The notes beneath the pieces were generated by a model. It was given only the letters and a program-made list of their open reading frames with translations. It was not told the DNA's origin and made no database searches. From NCBI RefSeq assembly GCF_026262505.1, contig NC_067207.1, forward strand, positions 10,446,082 to 10,510,081: a stretch of DNA of 64,000 nucleotides, written 5' to 3'. Position 1 is the first letter of the stretch. Every line of letters begins with the position of its first letter. Below are positions 8,608-17,208 of this stretch, in pieces. Origin of the DNA: Trichomonas vaginalis G3 (taxonomy: Eukaryota > Parabasalia > Trichomonadida > Trichomonadidae). Position numbers and translations under genes: made by a program.

Positions 8608-9027
8608 TTAGAACATTTCTGGGTCAATGTCAATGTTCTCTTCCTCTTTAGGAGCAAACACTGGCTTAGACTCTAAAATCTTTTTACCCAATTTACCTTG
8701 AACTTCAACTATCTTAGACTCATAATATTCATAGTCGTCTGCTTTCTTTGGTTCATAAGGTATAACAAGTTTGTATGCTTTGCCTTCTTTAAGGTTTGAG
8801 AACCTTCTGTCAAAACTTTCTTTGACTGTTAACAAACCTTCTATGTCTAAGTCTTCAAATTTCGCACCATTTTTAGTCACAACAGCAAACTTAACTGGTT
8901 CGATGTTCCAAACTTTGCTGAATGAAGACTTTTCAAAATGGTAGAAGTAAACATTCAAATATGTGAATGGGTCTAGTTCTTCTTTAAGTCCTGACATGTA
9001 CTTGTTTACTGAGATGAATTTCGTCAT
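8608..9027 (-). CDS. Unknown Polinton protein, 139 aa
   Basis: Starts MTKFISVNKYMSGLKEEL at 9,025-9,027. A mixed alpha/beta protein with an acidic end (EEENIDIDPEMF), a pattern seen in single-stranded DNA-binding proteins, although no fold can be confirmed by eye. The gene strand has TATCCGATAGAAAAG before ATG. It lies 38 bp downstream of the helicase stop on the same strand and is probably co-regulated with it. An ssDNA-binding role next to a replicative helicase would make sense but is unproven. Confidence 0.6.
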   Translation of the reverse strand: MTKFISVNKYMSGLKEELDPFTYLNVYFYHFEKSSFSKVWNIEPVKFAVVTKNGAKFEDLDIEGLLTVKESFDRRFSNLKEGKAYKLVIPYEPKKADDYEYYESKIVEVQGKLGKKILESKPVFAPKEEENIDIDPEMF

Positions 9028-9064
9028 CTTTTCTATCGGATAAAAAAATATTTTTTTTTAAAAT

Positions 9065-10174
9065 TTACTCAGAAAAATTTTTCTTTGTATATACACCATT
9101 CTGTACGTCTAAAAGACTTTTGACATTTGCCAAGAATGTTCGTTTAGACGCTGTCATATAACCATACTCTTGACAATATTGTTTATACGAATCGTACAAT
9201 GACCTTTCATCTAAACACTCAAAGTCAGTTTCATCTATGAACAGTTCATATACACTCTTGTTTGCTTCTAACAATGTTTGTCTCTCTTCGGTATGTGGAA
9301 TTTGTCTTGGATTGAACTTAGAAATATCTAATGTCATGAAATATGAGAACAAGTGGTTGTAAAAGTCAGATGTCAAAGTTTCTGACAAAGCGTCAAAATA
9401 TTCTGTATCTTGCATATGAGAATCTGACGTTCTGACAACTACATATCTTCTGTCAGAACTTTCTAACTTCATCGGAACAGCATTGTTTGAAACCATAACG
9501 AAGTTTGCAACATTTTCACAAACTCTTTGGTCTTTATATTTTCTTTCAACAACTCCAACTTTGTCTGTTATAAGACTCTTCAAAGCATCTGAGTTCAAAA
9601 CTTTTGTTGTATCTATACTTTGAAGTTCGTTACATACTATAAGTTTCATATTCTCTATTGAAGAGTTAAACTTGCCGCAGATGTTTTCTAAGTTTGTCAT
9701 ATTCGGATTCGAATAACCTTCTAACAGTTTGCATAAGATATCTGTAAAGAAAGTGTTCTTACCTGTTCCTTGTTTTCCAATTATAATGAGAACAGTTTCA
9801 TTTTTAGCACTTGGATGTTGTAAGATGTTTGCAAACCAACATAAGATATACTCATAGACTCTTTCGTTTCCATTGCATATAATTTCTTTGACATGGTCTA
9901 ACCAAGCTTCTATAATATTTTCTTTCCATTCTACTTGTTCGTATTTATATCCAGTGAAGATAGAATAGAAGTTTGGAGAAGGTGTATAGAACTTTATACC
10001 ACGAACTGAAAAATCTTCTAACTTTGACAATAAGATATCCCAAGCATCTAACATCTTCATGCCAACTTGTACGACTTTTATTTTCTTAAGTTTCTGTCTA
10101 CATTCTTGTTCTGAAACTATTGTCGCTTTAGGTTTGTTAAAGACTACATCCCATTCTTTCATAATGTAATGCAT
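9065..10174 (-). CDS. SF3 helicase domain protein (D5/primase-helicase C-terminal type), 369 aa
   Basis: Superfamily 3 helicases unwind viral DNA at replication origins. Walker A, IIGKQGTGKNTFF, lies near residue 130; Walker B, KLIVCNELQS, about 50 residues later; and a sensor-like VMVSNNAVPMKLE follows. Beyond it comes a winged-helix-like region. This order fits the D5/phage primase-helicase family. An N-terminal primase domain is not included, so this is either a helicase-only protein or one with a reduced N terminus. The ATG at 10,172-10,174 (MHYIMKEW) is preferred over an upstream GTG. The frame looks whole. Confidence 0.82.
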   Translation of the reverse strand: MHYIMKEWDVVFNKPKATIVSEQECRQKLKKIKVVQVGMKMLDAWDILLSKLEDFSVRGIKFYTPSPNFYSIFTGYKYEQVEWKENIIEAWLDHVKEIICNGNERVYEYILCWFANILQHPSAKNETVLIIIGKQGTGKNTFFTDILCKLLEGYSNPNMTNLENICGKFNSSIENMKLIVCNELQSIDTTKVLNSDALKSLITDKVGVVERKYKDQRVCENVANFVMVSNNAVPMKLESSDRRYVVVRTSDSHMQDTEYFDALSETLTSDFYNHLFSYFMTLDISKFNPRQIPHTEERQTLLEANKSVYELFIDETDFECLDERSLYDSYKQYCQEYGYMTASKRTFLANVKSLLDVQNGVYTKKNFSE

Positions 10175-10257
10175 GAAAATTCGGTTCACTTCATTTTTGA
10201 CACTTTACATATCGGATGTATTATCTAAGAATTATATTATAAAAGTTCGTATAAAAC

Positions 10258-10410
10258 GCAATAGAAGAATACAACACAGTATGGGTTCATACAGCTCTTA
10301 AAGATCTTTTCGGTGGAAAACCTACTCCAAAATCAATTTGGGACCAGGGTCCTAAATGGACAAAGGACTTAAACCCAAATCCTGAGTTCGAAATACAGCC
10401 TCGTAACTAA
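10258..10410 (+). pseudogene. Orphan C-terminal coding fragment, about 50 codons
   Basis: A frame without a good start reads AIEEYNTVWVHTALKDLFGG and continues through SIWDQGPKWTKDL to a stop at 10,408-10,410. The amino-acid composition (Trp, Gly, Pro) looks like real protein rather than noise. It lies outside the helicase gene at the edge of element A. It may be the end of a gene cut by rearrangement. Family not recognised. Confidence 0.35.
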
Positions 10411-10747
10411 AAATAAAGTAAAAATACGAATAAACATTTTATTATAATTTAAATAATTTTTTTATTCATAAAGTAATACGATATATAGCTAAGCTATGTA
10501 AGGATATTCTGATGCTGAGAGTTTAAGAACTTTAAATTACGTATAGAAAAAAAATTCATTTAATATTTTGTAACATTTTTTAAATTGATAGATAGTTAGA
10601 TTTTGTAGGGGAAGGTAAGATTCTTTGTGGTAATAATGGTCGTTGAAATTAAAATGAATGTAAGATTTGTGGAGAAATTGTATAAATTTGCATAGTGTTA
10701 GATTCAGAATAGGAGCATATGAGCCAGTGATTGTGTCTAATGTATAA
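10411..10747. other. AT-rich spacer, no gene seen
   Basis: About 340 bp of AT-rich DNA between the edge of element A and the hairpin chain. I see no open frame, RNA gene or repeat of note. Confidence 0.6.
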
Positions 10748-10750
10748 TTC

Positions 10751-11160
10751 TTACCCTTTCATTCCCTCGAGAAAGTTCAAAAACTTGGGTGCAATCAGTT
10801 CTGATTGCACCCAAGTTTTTGAACTTTGTATAAGGAATTGTTGGCTATGATGTACTGATCATGAATCAGTACATCATAGCCAACAATTCCTTCGCAAACA
10901 GCGGGAAACTTTGTCTGAATAGTTTAACATTCAGACAAAGTTTCCCGCTGTCAGAGAGGGAATGGAAGGGTAAGAGGTATATATTCATAATGTATACCTC
11001 TTACCCTTTCATTCCCTCGAGAAAGTTCAAAAACTTGGGTGCAATCAGTTCTGATTGCACCCAAGTTTTTGAACTTTGTATAAGGAATTGTTGGCTATGA
11101 TGTACTGATTCATGATCAGTACATCATAGCCAACAATTCCTTCCCAAACAACCCGAAATT
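10751..11160. repeat. Chain of six back-to-back hairpins (1.6 units of a 250-bp palindrome-only repeat)
   Basis: Perfect or near-perfect hairpins lie at 10,772-10,827 (27-bp arms), 10,832-10,892 (28), 10,898-10,951 (23), 10,956-11,018 (26, one mismatch), 11,022-11,077 (27) and 11,082-11,142 (28). Spacers are only 3-5 nt. The fifth and sixth repeat the first and second 250 bp downstream; the loop of the sixth (TCATG) is the reverse complement of the loop of the second (CATGA). A half hairpin precedes the chain and a decayed arm follows it. Confidence 0.95.
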
Positions 11161-11337
11161 TGTCTGATTCCACACTAATTTTATTAATTTATCTAAACTT
11201 TTATCCTCGTCTACAATTTAATCATCAATAATTATCTCTTGTTCTATTTCACTATTATATATATATATATTTATATGATTTGATTTAAAAAAAATAAATA
11301 AATAAATTAATAAATCATTTAAAAAAAAAAAAAAAAA
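11161..11337. other. AT-rich spacer ending in an A run
   Basis: About 180 bp of AT-rich DNA with TATATA and AATAAATA tracts, ending in a run of about 17 A just before the left end of element B. No gene seen. Confidence 0.6.
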
Positions 11338-11376
11338 GGTAGTGGGGCTTCCAGGCACTTCGTGCCCTCTAGCCCC
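11338..11376 (+). repeat. Left terminal hairpin of element B
   Basis: GGGGCT and AGCCCC enclose a small hairpin GGCAC-TTC-GTGCC. The equivalent end in element C has GGCGC-GTT-GCGCC in two tandem copies (36,926-37,030). One base pair changes on both sides (A-T to G-C), so the stem is kept while the sequence differs. Confidence 0.7.
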
Positions 11377-11427
11377 AGTCACTTTTCTGTCACTTTTCAG
11401 GAAAAAAACAGTTTTATTGTATATAAA

Positions 11428-12123
11428 ATGAATTTTACAAAACCACCGTTACCCTTCTTTGGAAATAAGAGTAGATGTAAAGATATTCTATTGAGAGAAC
11501 TTAAGAAACTACCGAATGGTCTAACATTTGTAGATTTGTTCGGTGGAAGTTTCTATATATCTCATTTGTGCCATACCGTATTCCCAAACTCAAAGATTAT
11601 ATGCAATGACTTCGACAACTATATGAACCGTCTCAAACATATACCAGACACAAACAAAATATTGAGTGAGTTGAAAGAAAAGATACCTATAGGTAAGATG
11701 GAACGTATACCATTAGATAAGAAAAATATTGTAAGAGAGGTTTTGAAAAAAGCAGAATATATAGACTGGGATAGTATATCTGCTAGACTATTATATAGTG
11801 GTGCTATAAGAGTTCATGACATTGAAACACTTATGTCAAAAGTTTTATATCTTAACTATACAAACGTTTTCAAAGAGGACATAGAAAAATATATTGAGGG
11901 TATAGAGTTTGTGAGATGTCATTGGACAGAGTTGTATGAAAAATATAAAGACAAGGAAAATGTTTTCTTTATAGTGGACCCGCCGTTCTATAACACATGG
12001 GATTTTCAATACCAAGTAGACTGGACTTTGAGAGACTCTTTAGAAACTTTAGACGTTTTACATAACCATCCATGCTTTTACTTTACATCCGATAAAAGTG
12101 GTTTGGAAACCGTTATGAGATAG
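11428..12123 (+). CDS. N6-adenine DNA methyltransferase (Dam/D12 class), Polinton B copy
   Basis: D12-class enzymes transfer a methyl group from S-adenosylmethionine to adenine N6 in DNA. The ATG at 11,428 gives MNFTKPPLPFFGNKSRC, the N-terminal cofactor loop. Motif I is FVDLFGGSF near residue 35 and the catalytic DPPF motif (FIVDPPFYNTW) is near residue 185. The leader holds two GTCACTTTT boxes. The copy in element C (36,026-36,766) is nearly identical; both look slightly broken near the end. It is the first gene inside the element and reads inward. No matching restriction enzyme is obvious, so a solitary modification enzyme is likely. Confidence 0.85.
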   Translation: MNFTKPPLPFFGNKSRCKDILLRELKKLPNGLTFVDLFGGSFYISHLCHTVFPNSKIICNDFDNYMNRLKHIPDTNKILSELKEKIPIGKMERIPLDKKNIVREVLKKAEYIDWDSISARLLYSGAIRVHDIETLMSKVLYLNYTNVFKEDIEKYIEGIEFVRCHWTELYEKYKDKENVFFIVDPPFYNTWDFQYQVDWTLRDSLETLDVLHNHPCFYFTSDKSGLETVMR

Positions 12124-12230
12124 TTAGAGGACATACATGACTATGAGTTTAGATATGACAAGATAGAATATGAGAGAGGTCCTATAAACCGGAGAAAGTG
12201 TCATAACAAAGAAATTTTATTGGTAAGTAA

Positions 12231-12362
12231 ATGTGGTTTGAAATAGGACTACTTGTTTTAGGTTTTTTCCATTGTGTCATTTACTTATTTGACGTGGCAG
12301 AAAGATATAGAGAATATGAAGATGAACCAATGCCAGCAAATGTTCAGTATATGTACTCGTAA
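12231..12362 (+). CDS. Small single-span membrane protein, 43 aa
   Basis: The frame starts MWFEIGLLVLGFFHCVIYLF, a hydrophobic segment long enough to cross a membrane, and ends with a charged Tyr-rich tail (VAERYREYEDEP...YMYS). The same frame is kept in element C (35,830-35,961); most base differences there are silent or conservative, which supports coding. It lies between the methyltransferase and the 120-residue gene on the same strand. Function unknown; small membrane proteins of this kind occur in viruses with an internal lipid step, but that is only a suggestion. Confidence 0.55.
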   Translation: MWFEIGLLVLGFFHCVIYLFDVAERYREYEDEPMPANVQYMYS

Positions 12363-12385
12363 GAGATATTTTTGTCTAATATTAA

Positions 12386-12748
12386 ATGGACGCACAGAAC
12401 TTAGCGAATGCACAGCAACCCGGACAACCAAACCCAGAGAATATTCCAAATGAAGTTAGAATACAAACTGCAATGGCAAACTATGGTCAAGTGCCAACAG
12501 ATGTACAAATGCAAACTGCCATGTCAAATGACGCTGCGTTAGGTTTGCCACCATGGTATGCAAATATGAGATGGAAAGAGTTTTATACAAACCCTGAAGT
12601 GGGATATAAACAACTCTATGCAGATGACGCGAACACAGGAGTTGACCCAGAGTATGTTTTCTACCAGAGGAGAAATAGAATGTATGAGCTCCAGTTAAAA
12701 AATGCTATGGAACTCAACAGGAAACGTAAGAGACTAGGCGGACATTAG
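12386..12748 (+). CDS. Unknown Polinton protein, 120 aa, conserved in two copies
   Basis: ATG at 12,386 (MDAQNLANAQQPGQPN). The N-terminal third is Gln/Asn/Pro-rich and has a tandem motif, RIQTAMANYGQVP then QMQTAMSNDAALG. The middle is aromatic (LPPWYANMRWKEFYTNPEVG) and the C terminus basic (ELNRKRKRLGGH). The copy in element C (35,444-35,806) differs by a single visible residue. The strong conservation suggests a virion component. It sits 24 bp after the 43-residue gene and 18 bp before the next, all in one orientation. No known domain recognised. Confidence 0.65.
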   Translation: MDAQNLANAQQPGQPNPENIPNEVRIQTAMANYGQVPTDVQMQTAMSNDAALGLPPWYANMRWKEFYTNPEVGYKQLYADDANTGVDPEYVFYQRRNRMYELQLKNAMELNRKRKRLGGH

Positions 12749-12766
12749 ATTTTTACATATAGTAAA

Positions 12767-13009
12767 ATGGGTTTCTTTGGAAGAATAGGAAACTTCTTTC
12801 GAAATGTTGGAAGAGGTATATGGAATGGAATAAAATCTGTCGGAAGAGGAATTTGGAACGGAGTCAAAAATATTGGCAAAAGAGTAGGTCAGTTCGTTGG
12901 TATTATACCTAAAGACCCTGAACCAGAAGAACAAGCTCCTGTTATACAACAGCCTGAACCTGCACCACAGTCAAGTTGGCAACCAAATCCAACACCTCAA
13001 CCGTATTAA
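12767..13009 (+). CDS. Glycine-rich amphipathic small protein, 80 aa (minor virion protein candidate)
   Basis: Starts MGFFGRIGNFFRNVGRGIW and has two near-identical GIWNGIKSVGRG/GIWNGVKNIGKR repeats forming an amphipathic, basic, Trp-containing helix region, followed by a Pro/Gln/Glu tail (EPEEQAPVIQQPEPAPQ). The MG start could be N-myristoylated. Such membrane-active peptides occur in minor capsid proteins of adenovirus-like viruses; the assignment is inference. The copy at 35,183-35,425 is almost identical. It ends just before the stop of the opposite-strand 282-residue gene. Confidence 0.6.
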   Translation: MGFFGRIGNFFRNVGRGIWNGIKSVGRGIWNGVKNIGKRVGQFVGIIPKDPEPEEQAPVIQQPEPAPQSSWQPNPTPQPY

Positions 13010-13013
13010 AAGA

Positions 13014-13862
13014 TTATATTTTTACCGTTCGATAGTAGTTGTATATGAAACTAAGTTCTAAGTAAAACGCATGGTATAATGGAACTATTCTCTTTCTTCC
13101 ATCTGTTGTAAACCATACTTGAAAGTCTGAAATACTTCCACTCGGTGGTTCATATAGCTTTGTAGGTTTTTCGTAAAAGTCATTTGCCAAGCATAAAAAA
13201 GAGTTTTGTGCACCAGAAAATGAAGCATGAACTATAATAGCATCTGAGTCGAAAACATTTTCATATGTTCCATTAGGGTTTTCGACTTCATAAAAGTTCG
13301 GGTGTACTGGATATGCTGCAGGCTGATTTAACATCCTCAAAAACCTATACCATGCCAAGTTGTTATATTTTGTAGAAATATAAACGTCTTCTCCAAGGTC
13401 TTCTATTCTGTTGATTTTAACAGTTGCATTTTTCCTGTCATATAAAATATCGAGATGGTACTCTCCTTCGTCAATGTTGTACTGTTTTGCATATTCGAGA
13501 TAGATATCGTTTATTTTTTCTTGAAAAGCTTGAAGAGTTGTTTCTAAGTTTACAAGCAAACTAACTTGTAAAAGTTTTCCCTGTTCAAATTTCTCATACG
13601 TACGTTTTTCTTTGTTATAGTATCGAACTTCAAAACCGACCGTAAATGGGAAACCATGTATGGCTTCTGAAATGAACTTCATTCTACGAAAGCCAACAGC
13701 TTTTGTGACGGATGGGTCTCTTAACCATCTCAATGGGTAGTCAAAACGATAGCCTTCATGCTTTACGGTCTCTGTCTCAAACTTTTGACCGACGTTAGTA
13801 AAAAGTTCATCTAATGGTTTAGTTGTAGCAACTCTAGAATTTTCTTTTTCTATTGAAAGCAT
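13014..13862 (-). CDS. Putative structural (capsid-type) protein, 282 aa
   Basis: ATG at 13,860-13,862 (MLSIEKENSRVATTK). The protein is rich in beta-prone, aromatic residues, of a size fitting a single jelly-roll protein, and ends in ELSFIYNYYRTVKI. No motif identifies it surely. It is divergent from the fibre gene with only an 18-bp gap containing TTTTATCTAGAATAAAA, a near palindrome serving both starts. The element C relative shares a nearly identical last 80 residues but a very different middle. This copy looks whole. A virion role is inferred from its position between the fibre gene and small virion-like genes. Confidence 0.6.
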   Translation of the reverse strand: MLSIEKENSRVATTKPLDELFTNVGQKFETETVKHEGYRFDYPLRWLRDPSVTKAVGFRRMKFISEAIHGFPFTVGFEVRYYNKEKRTYEKFEQGKLLQVSLLVNLETTLQAFQEKINDIYLEYAKQYNIDEGEYHLDILYDRKNATVKINRIEDLGEDVYISTKYNNLAWYRFLRMLNQPAAYPVHPNFYEVENPNGTYENVFDSDAIIVHASFSGAQNSFLCLANDFYEKPTKLYEPPSGSISDFQVWFTTDGRKRIVPLYHAFYLELSFIYNYYRTVKI

Positions 13863-13880
13863 ATTTTATCTAGAATAAAA

Positions 13881-15641
13881 ATGTCGAAAGAAACAGCGTC
13901 TATGAGAGAAATACAACACAACCGACAACTCATTATACAAGCTCTAAATAAGAACACAACAAACTTTTCAAACTATTCTAAGATATCTGAGTCATTGAAA
14001 GAAGGAAACTTAAAACTGACAATGAACCCAATGACAGATGAGTTTCTGTTTCAAGACAATAGGAACCATACTGTCTGTGTAAATCCAACAAAAGGAACTT
14101 TAAACGAGAAACCTATAAAAGAACTTCTTTTGAAAGCAGATGTTGACAACAAAGCTGACAAAGAGTATGTCATTGAAAAAGTTCAAGAAGAACATGACAG
14201 AGCAGATGCAACATATGCAACAAAAGCAGATGTTGACAACAAAGCTGACAAAGAGTATGTCATTGAAAAAGTTCAAGAAGAACATGACAGAGCAGATGCA
14301 ACATATGCAACAAAAGAACATACTCATCCTGAACTAGCAGACAAAACATATGTTGACAATAAAATGTCAAGTGAAGTGACAAGAGCTGAAAACGAATATT
14401 CTAAAAAGACTCATACACATACCATTGCAAATATTACAAACTTACAAGAAACCTTAAACAGGAAAAGTGACGTTGGACATACACATACCATTGCAAATAT
14501 TACAAACTTACAAGAAACCTTAAACAGGAAAAGTGACGTTGGACATACACATACATCTTCTGAAATAACAGACTTAAACGTTAGCCTTGAAAAGAAAGCA
14601 GATAAAACATATGTCAATGAAATATACCAAAGTTTAGTTGGAACAAAAAATATTGAAACTATGGTTGGTGACTTTTCTGTCTATGAAGAAAACAAATATT
14701 TTAGATGGGAGTTTGTACAGTCCTTAAGAAATGGTACACGGTATAAACTCATTCCGAAAAATAACAATGAAATGTATGTAAGCTATATAAAGAATGATGG
14801 TACACAAGTTAAAGTTCCATTAGACAACAACTGCTACTTAAACTTATATGGAGACGAACAAAAGAAATATTTAAGAGTTTATGAAATGGCAGATATGACA
14901 TTGCCTGACCCAGCTCCAGCACCATATTATTATGACTATGGAGATGACGTTAGAACACCACATGTAGATGAACAAAAGCTAACATTATATTTAGATTTTT
15001 ATAGATATAAAAGATATAATGCAATAGAAAAAACGAGAATAGTATACTATTATGAAGATGACAGAAATAAATATTATAGTCAAGACTTTACCTACCCTGA
15101 AAACATAAGATTATATTATAAAAAATATTCTGACACAAACCAGAAGAAACCTGAAATAGTTGCACTATATTTTAAGTTCAAAAGAGACAATCCTATAATA
15201 TCTCATATGTTTGATTTAATGAACCCAGTAGGTTCTATTTATACATCTATGGAAGCAAGAGGTCCTCAAGTAACGTTTGGTGTTGGTGCATGGACTCAAA
15301 TAGTCGACAGGTTTTTGTATTGTGCAAACTCTTCAAAGGAAACAGGTGGAAGTAAAACGATTTCAGGTGAAAACCTACCTGCGCACAGTCACTACATAGA
15401 TTTAAGTACATCTCAAGCAGGTTGGCATAAGCATAGATTTTGGGATTGGTCAGCAATGAAAAAAGGTAAAGGATATGATGTTAAAGACGACGTTCAGTTT
15501 GCTATAAATTGTTTCTGGGGTAGCACACAGGGAGAAGGAAACCATACACATCGCGTTTCAGGGTATACGCAAACAACGGGACAGAGTAAAGACTACATGC
15601 CACCTTACATGACAGTTTACGCATGGTATAGAATTGCTTAG
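13881..15641 (+). CDS. Fibre-like protein with phage tail collar domain, 586 aa
   Basis: Likely a virion spike or fibre. Residues 1-75 form a possible base. Residues about 76-240 hold tandem repeats: two 30-residue KADVDNKADKEYVIEKVQEE units, then 22-residue units containing GHTHTIANITNLQETL, two full copies here. The middle domain (about 240-430) is Tyr-rich. Residues about 440-586 match the tail collar fold: GSIYTSM, then LPAHSH, GNHTH and a final PPYMTVYAWYRIA. The frame looks whole. The element C relative has about eight of the 22-residue units, so repeat number varies. It shares a very short promoter region with the divergent 282-residue gene. Confidence 0.8.
   Translation: MSKETASMREIQHNRQLIIQALNKNTTNFSNYSKISESLKEGNLKLTMNPMTDEFLFQDNRNHTVCVNPTKGTLNEKPIKELLLKADVDNKADKEYVIEKVQEEHDRADATYATKADVDNKADKEYVIEKVQEEHDRADATYATKEHTHPELADKTYVDNKMSSEVTRAENEYSKKTHTHTIANITNLQETLNRKSDVGHTHTIANITNLQETLNRKSDVGHTHTSSEITDLNVSLEKKADKTYVNEIYQSLVGTKNIETMVGDFSVYEENKYFRWEFVQSLRNGTRYKLIPKNNNEMYVSYIKNDGTQVKVPLDNNCYLNLYGDEQKKYLRVYEMADMTLPDPAPAPYYYDYGDDVRTPHVDEQKLTLYLDFYRYKRYNAIEKTRIVYYYEDDRNKYYSQDFTYPENIRLYYKKYSDTNQKKPEIVALYFKFKRDNPIISHMFDLMNPVGSIYTSMEARGPQVTFGVGAWTQIVDRFLYCANSSKETGGSKTISGENLPAHSHYIDLSTSQAGWHKHRFWDWSAMKKGKGYDVKDDVQFAINCFWGSTQGEGNHTHRVSGYTQTTGQSKDYMPPYMTVYAWYRIA
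14136..14315 (+). repeat. 90-bp tandem duplication in the fibre gene
   Basis: Two nearly identical 90-bp units (GCAGATGTTGACAACAAAGC start) encode the 30-residue coiled units. The relative in element C has a single, diverged unit at this place. Confidence 0.85.
14411..14545 (+). repeat. 66-bp tandem repeat in the fibre gene, two units
   Basis: CATACACATACCATTGCAAA starts each 66-bp, 22-codon unit. Element C carries about eight units (30,030-30,590). Confidence 0.9.
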
Positions 15642-16595
15642 TCGTCATTTTCAACTTCTTTAGCATATTCGTCAGGAGTTGTCTTATATTTGTTAGGAAC
15701 TGTCTTTGAAAGTATACCACCTTGAACCTTAACAAGTTTGAAACGAGGTCTGACAATAGTAGTTTTATCTTCTGCTTGCAGTCTGTACATTTTGCCATGT
15801 TTGCCTAAAACTTCATAATATTCTCTTGTATACTTTCTTCTATTTTTACGAACACGAATGTGAGTACCTGTCGAGTTCCCATTGTTGTCATAGTCAATAG
15901 TATTTTCATATGGGTCGCGTTTAGGTATTTCTATTTTTACTTTGTCACCTTTCTGAAGTTTGAAGCCTGGCATTCTTTCTTGTTTGTCTCTTTTGACTAA
16001 ACTATTAAATATATAGTCTTTCTCTAAGTCAGGGTTGTTTTTCATTTCTTCGGGGAGTGGTTTCCCAAACCTTTTTGTTTACGGCTATTGTAAATATTTA
16101 AAACTTGTCTCATCTTTGCCATGGAGAAGTGTCTGTACTTGTCGTCATATGACATTTCATCTACCTCACGACCTTGTGGTTGATTTAAGTCTCTTAAGAT
16201 TTTTATACAACTGTCAATGACACCAAGAGCAGAATGGTTTTGGTCGACAATGAAATATTGGTTTACATTTTTTGAACGCAGATAGTTTTTAATATCGTCT
16301 GATTTGAAAGAACTTTCACAGTCAGATTCAGTTTTGTTGGATGGTATTTGTCAACGAATATTGTCAAAGCAGTTTTCACATCTAAAATATTTTTGGACCA
16401 TAATGGTATGGCTTCACAGTATCTTGTGTTTTGACCAACAAATATTAGCCAGTATGGTGGTCCATCTTCTCTATACCTCGGAATGTTTTCCAAGATATCC
16501 ATAAACCAAGCATTTGGTGTTGAACTAAAGATTTTTACCATGAGTGCTTTCTTTGTTGCTTTAGAAACATACGGGTCCTTGTTTGGATTCGTCAT
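15638..16595 (-). pseudogene. Retroviral-type (rve) integrase of Polinton B
   Basis: Polinton integrases insert the linear element into host DNA and belong to the retroviral/LTR integrase family. The N-terminal part (MTNPNKDPYVSKATKKAL) includes the core-like YWLIFVGQNTRYCEAIPLWS, and the C-terminal part (15,638-16,045) is a basic SH3/chromo-like DNA-binding domain (KLQKGDKVKIEIPKRDP). The copy looks broken, with a few breaks. It overlaps the end of the fibre gene by 4 bp, tail to tail. A relative lies at 27,995-28,951. Confidence 0.75.
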
Positions 16596-16611
16596 TTTTA
16601 ACCCATAAGAA

Positions 16612-17014
16612 ATGGGTTTATTTGGCGCATTATCAGGAGTCGCATCTAGATTTTTGCCAGCAGTGGGAACAATAGCCAGAGGTGTATTTGGAGTTGGAAG
16701 GAAGATTTTGAGTACATTAGGTATACTGAAAGAGAAAGCACAACCTATTATACAAACTGTACAGAAAGGTTGGGATGTAGCACGAGATGCAACAAATCTT
16801 ATTCCAAATCCTGAAACAAGAGGAAAAGTTCAAGGATGGATGGACAATGTAGGAAGACAAGCAGGAAACTAACTATAACAAAGCAAATGACTACTATAAC
16901 CAAGCAGGGCACTATATGGACCAAGGTGAAAGATTCTTTAACAGAGGATATAACCATGCACAACAGTGGGTAAACAACAACCAACCTCAACCGCCTCAAA
17001 CGTGGGGAATGTAA
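16612..17014 (+). pseudogene. Glycine-rich small virion-like protein
   Basis: Begins MGLFGALSGVASRFLPAVG, the same MG(F/L)FG style as the 80-residue protein at 12,767, followed by a helical segment and an Asn/Gln/Tyr-rich tail region (YYNQAGHYMDQGE, QPQPPQTWGM). The copy looks broken, about one break; the element C relative (27,570-27,985) is also broken. It starts 16 bp from the integrase start in divergent orientation. Possibly a membrane-active minor virion protein; inference from composition only. Confidence 0.5.
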
Positions 17015-17033
17015 AGTTTTTTACTGAGATGAA

Positions 17034-17189
17034 ATGAACAATACAGCTTTGAGACAAATGGGCTCAAGATGGATTTGTCGGCTTCCAGCAGTTACACAAC
17101 CACGTGTTTGTCAAGTTCTTCCTATACCTCAGGAAGTTTTAGACCGACTTAAAAAACCTCAACAACCAGTTGAAAACAAACCAAACTAA
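17034..17189 (+). CDS. Small unknown Polinton protein, 51 aa
   Basis: Encodes MNNTALRQMGSRWICRLPAV and continues through QPRVCQV to PVENKPN. The next gene (17,209) encodes a clear paralogue with the same second half. Both, and also the gene at 17,369, are preceded by the same leader TTTTTTACTGAGATGAA directly before ATG, so the unit leader plus gene has been tandemly duplicated. Keeping of the frame in both units supports coding. Function unknown. Confidence 0.5.
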   Translation: MNNTALRQMGSRWICRLPAVTQPRVCQVLPIPQEVLDRLKKPQQPVENKPN

Positions 17190-17208
17190 AATTTTTTACT
17201 GAGATGAA

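Larger units (their letters stand above)
1..10200. mobile_element. Polinton/Maverick element A, right part (cut by window start)
   Basis: This block carries genes typical of Polintons and related large DNA viruses: a KilA-N protein, an FtsK/HerA-like packaging ATPase and an SF3 primase-helicase, with small unknown genes between them on both strands. Bases 1-2,155 are repeated in the same orientation at 21,503-23,848, so this is the right part of an element whose left part resembles element B. The right limit is not sharp; I place it just past the helicase start, where the sequence becomes AT-rich. The genes in this part mostly look whole. The near identity to B suggests a recent copy. No terminal inverted repeat could be confirmed on this side. 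Confidence 0.8.

Noticed and set aside
10190-10440. A terminal inverted repeat of element A matching the left end of B
   Set aside because: I looked for GGGGCT...CCACTACC or similar near 10.2-10.4 kb and did not find it; the right limit of A stays open.
14100-14327. Cys/Phe-rich frames antisense to the fibre repeats and in element C (MVCVCPTSLFLF units)
   Set aside because: Antisense shadows of the coding repeats.
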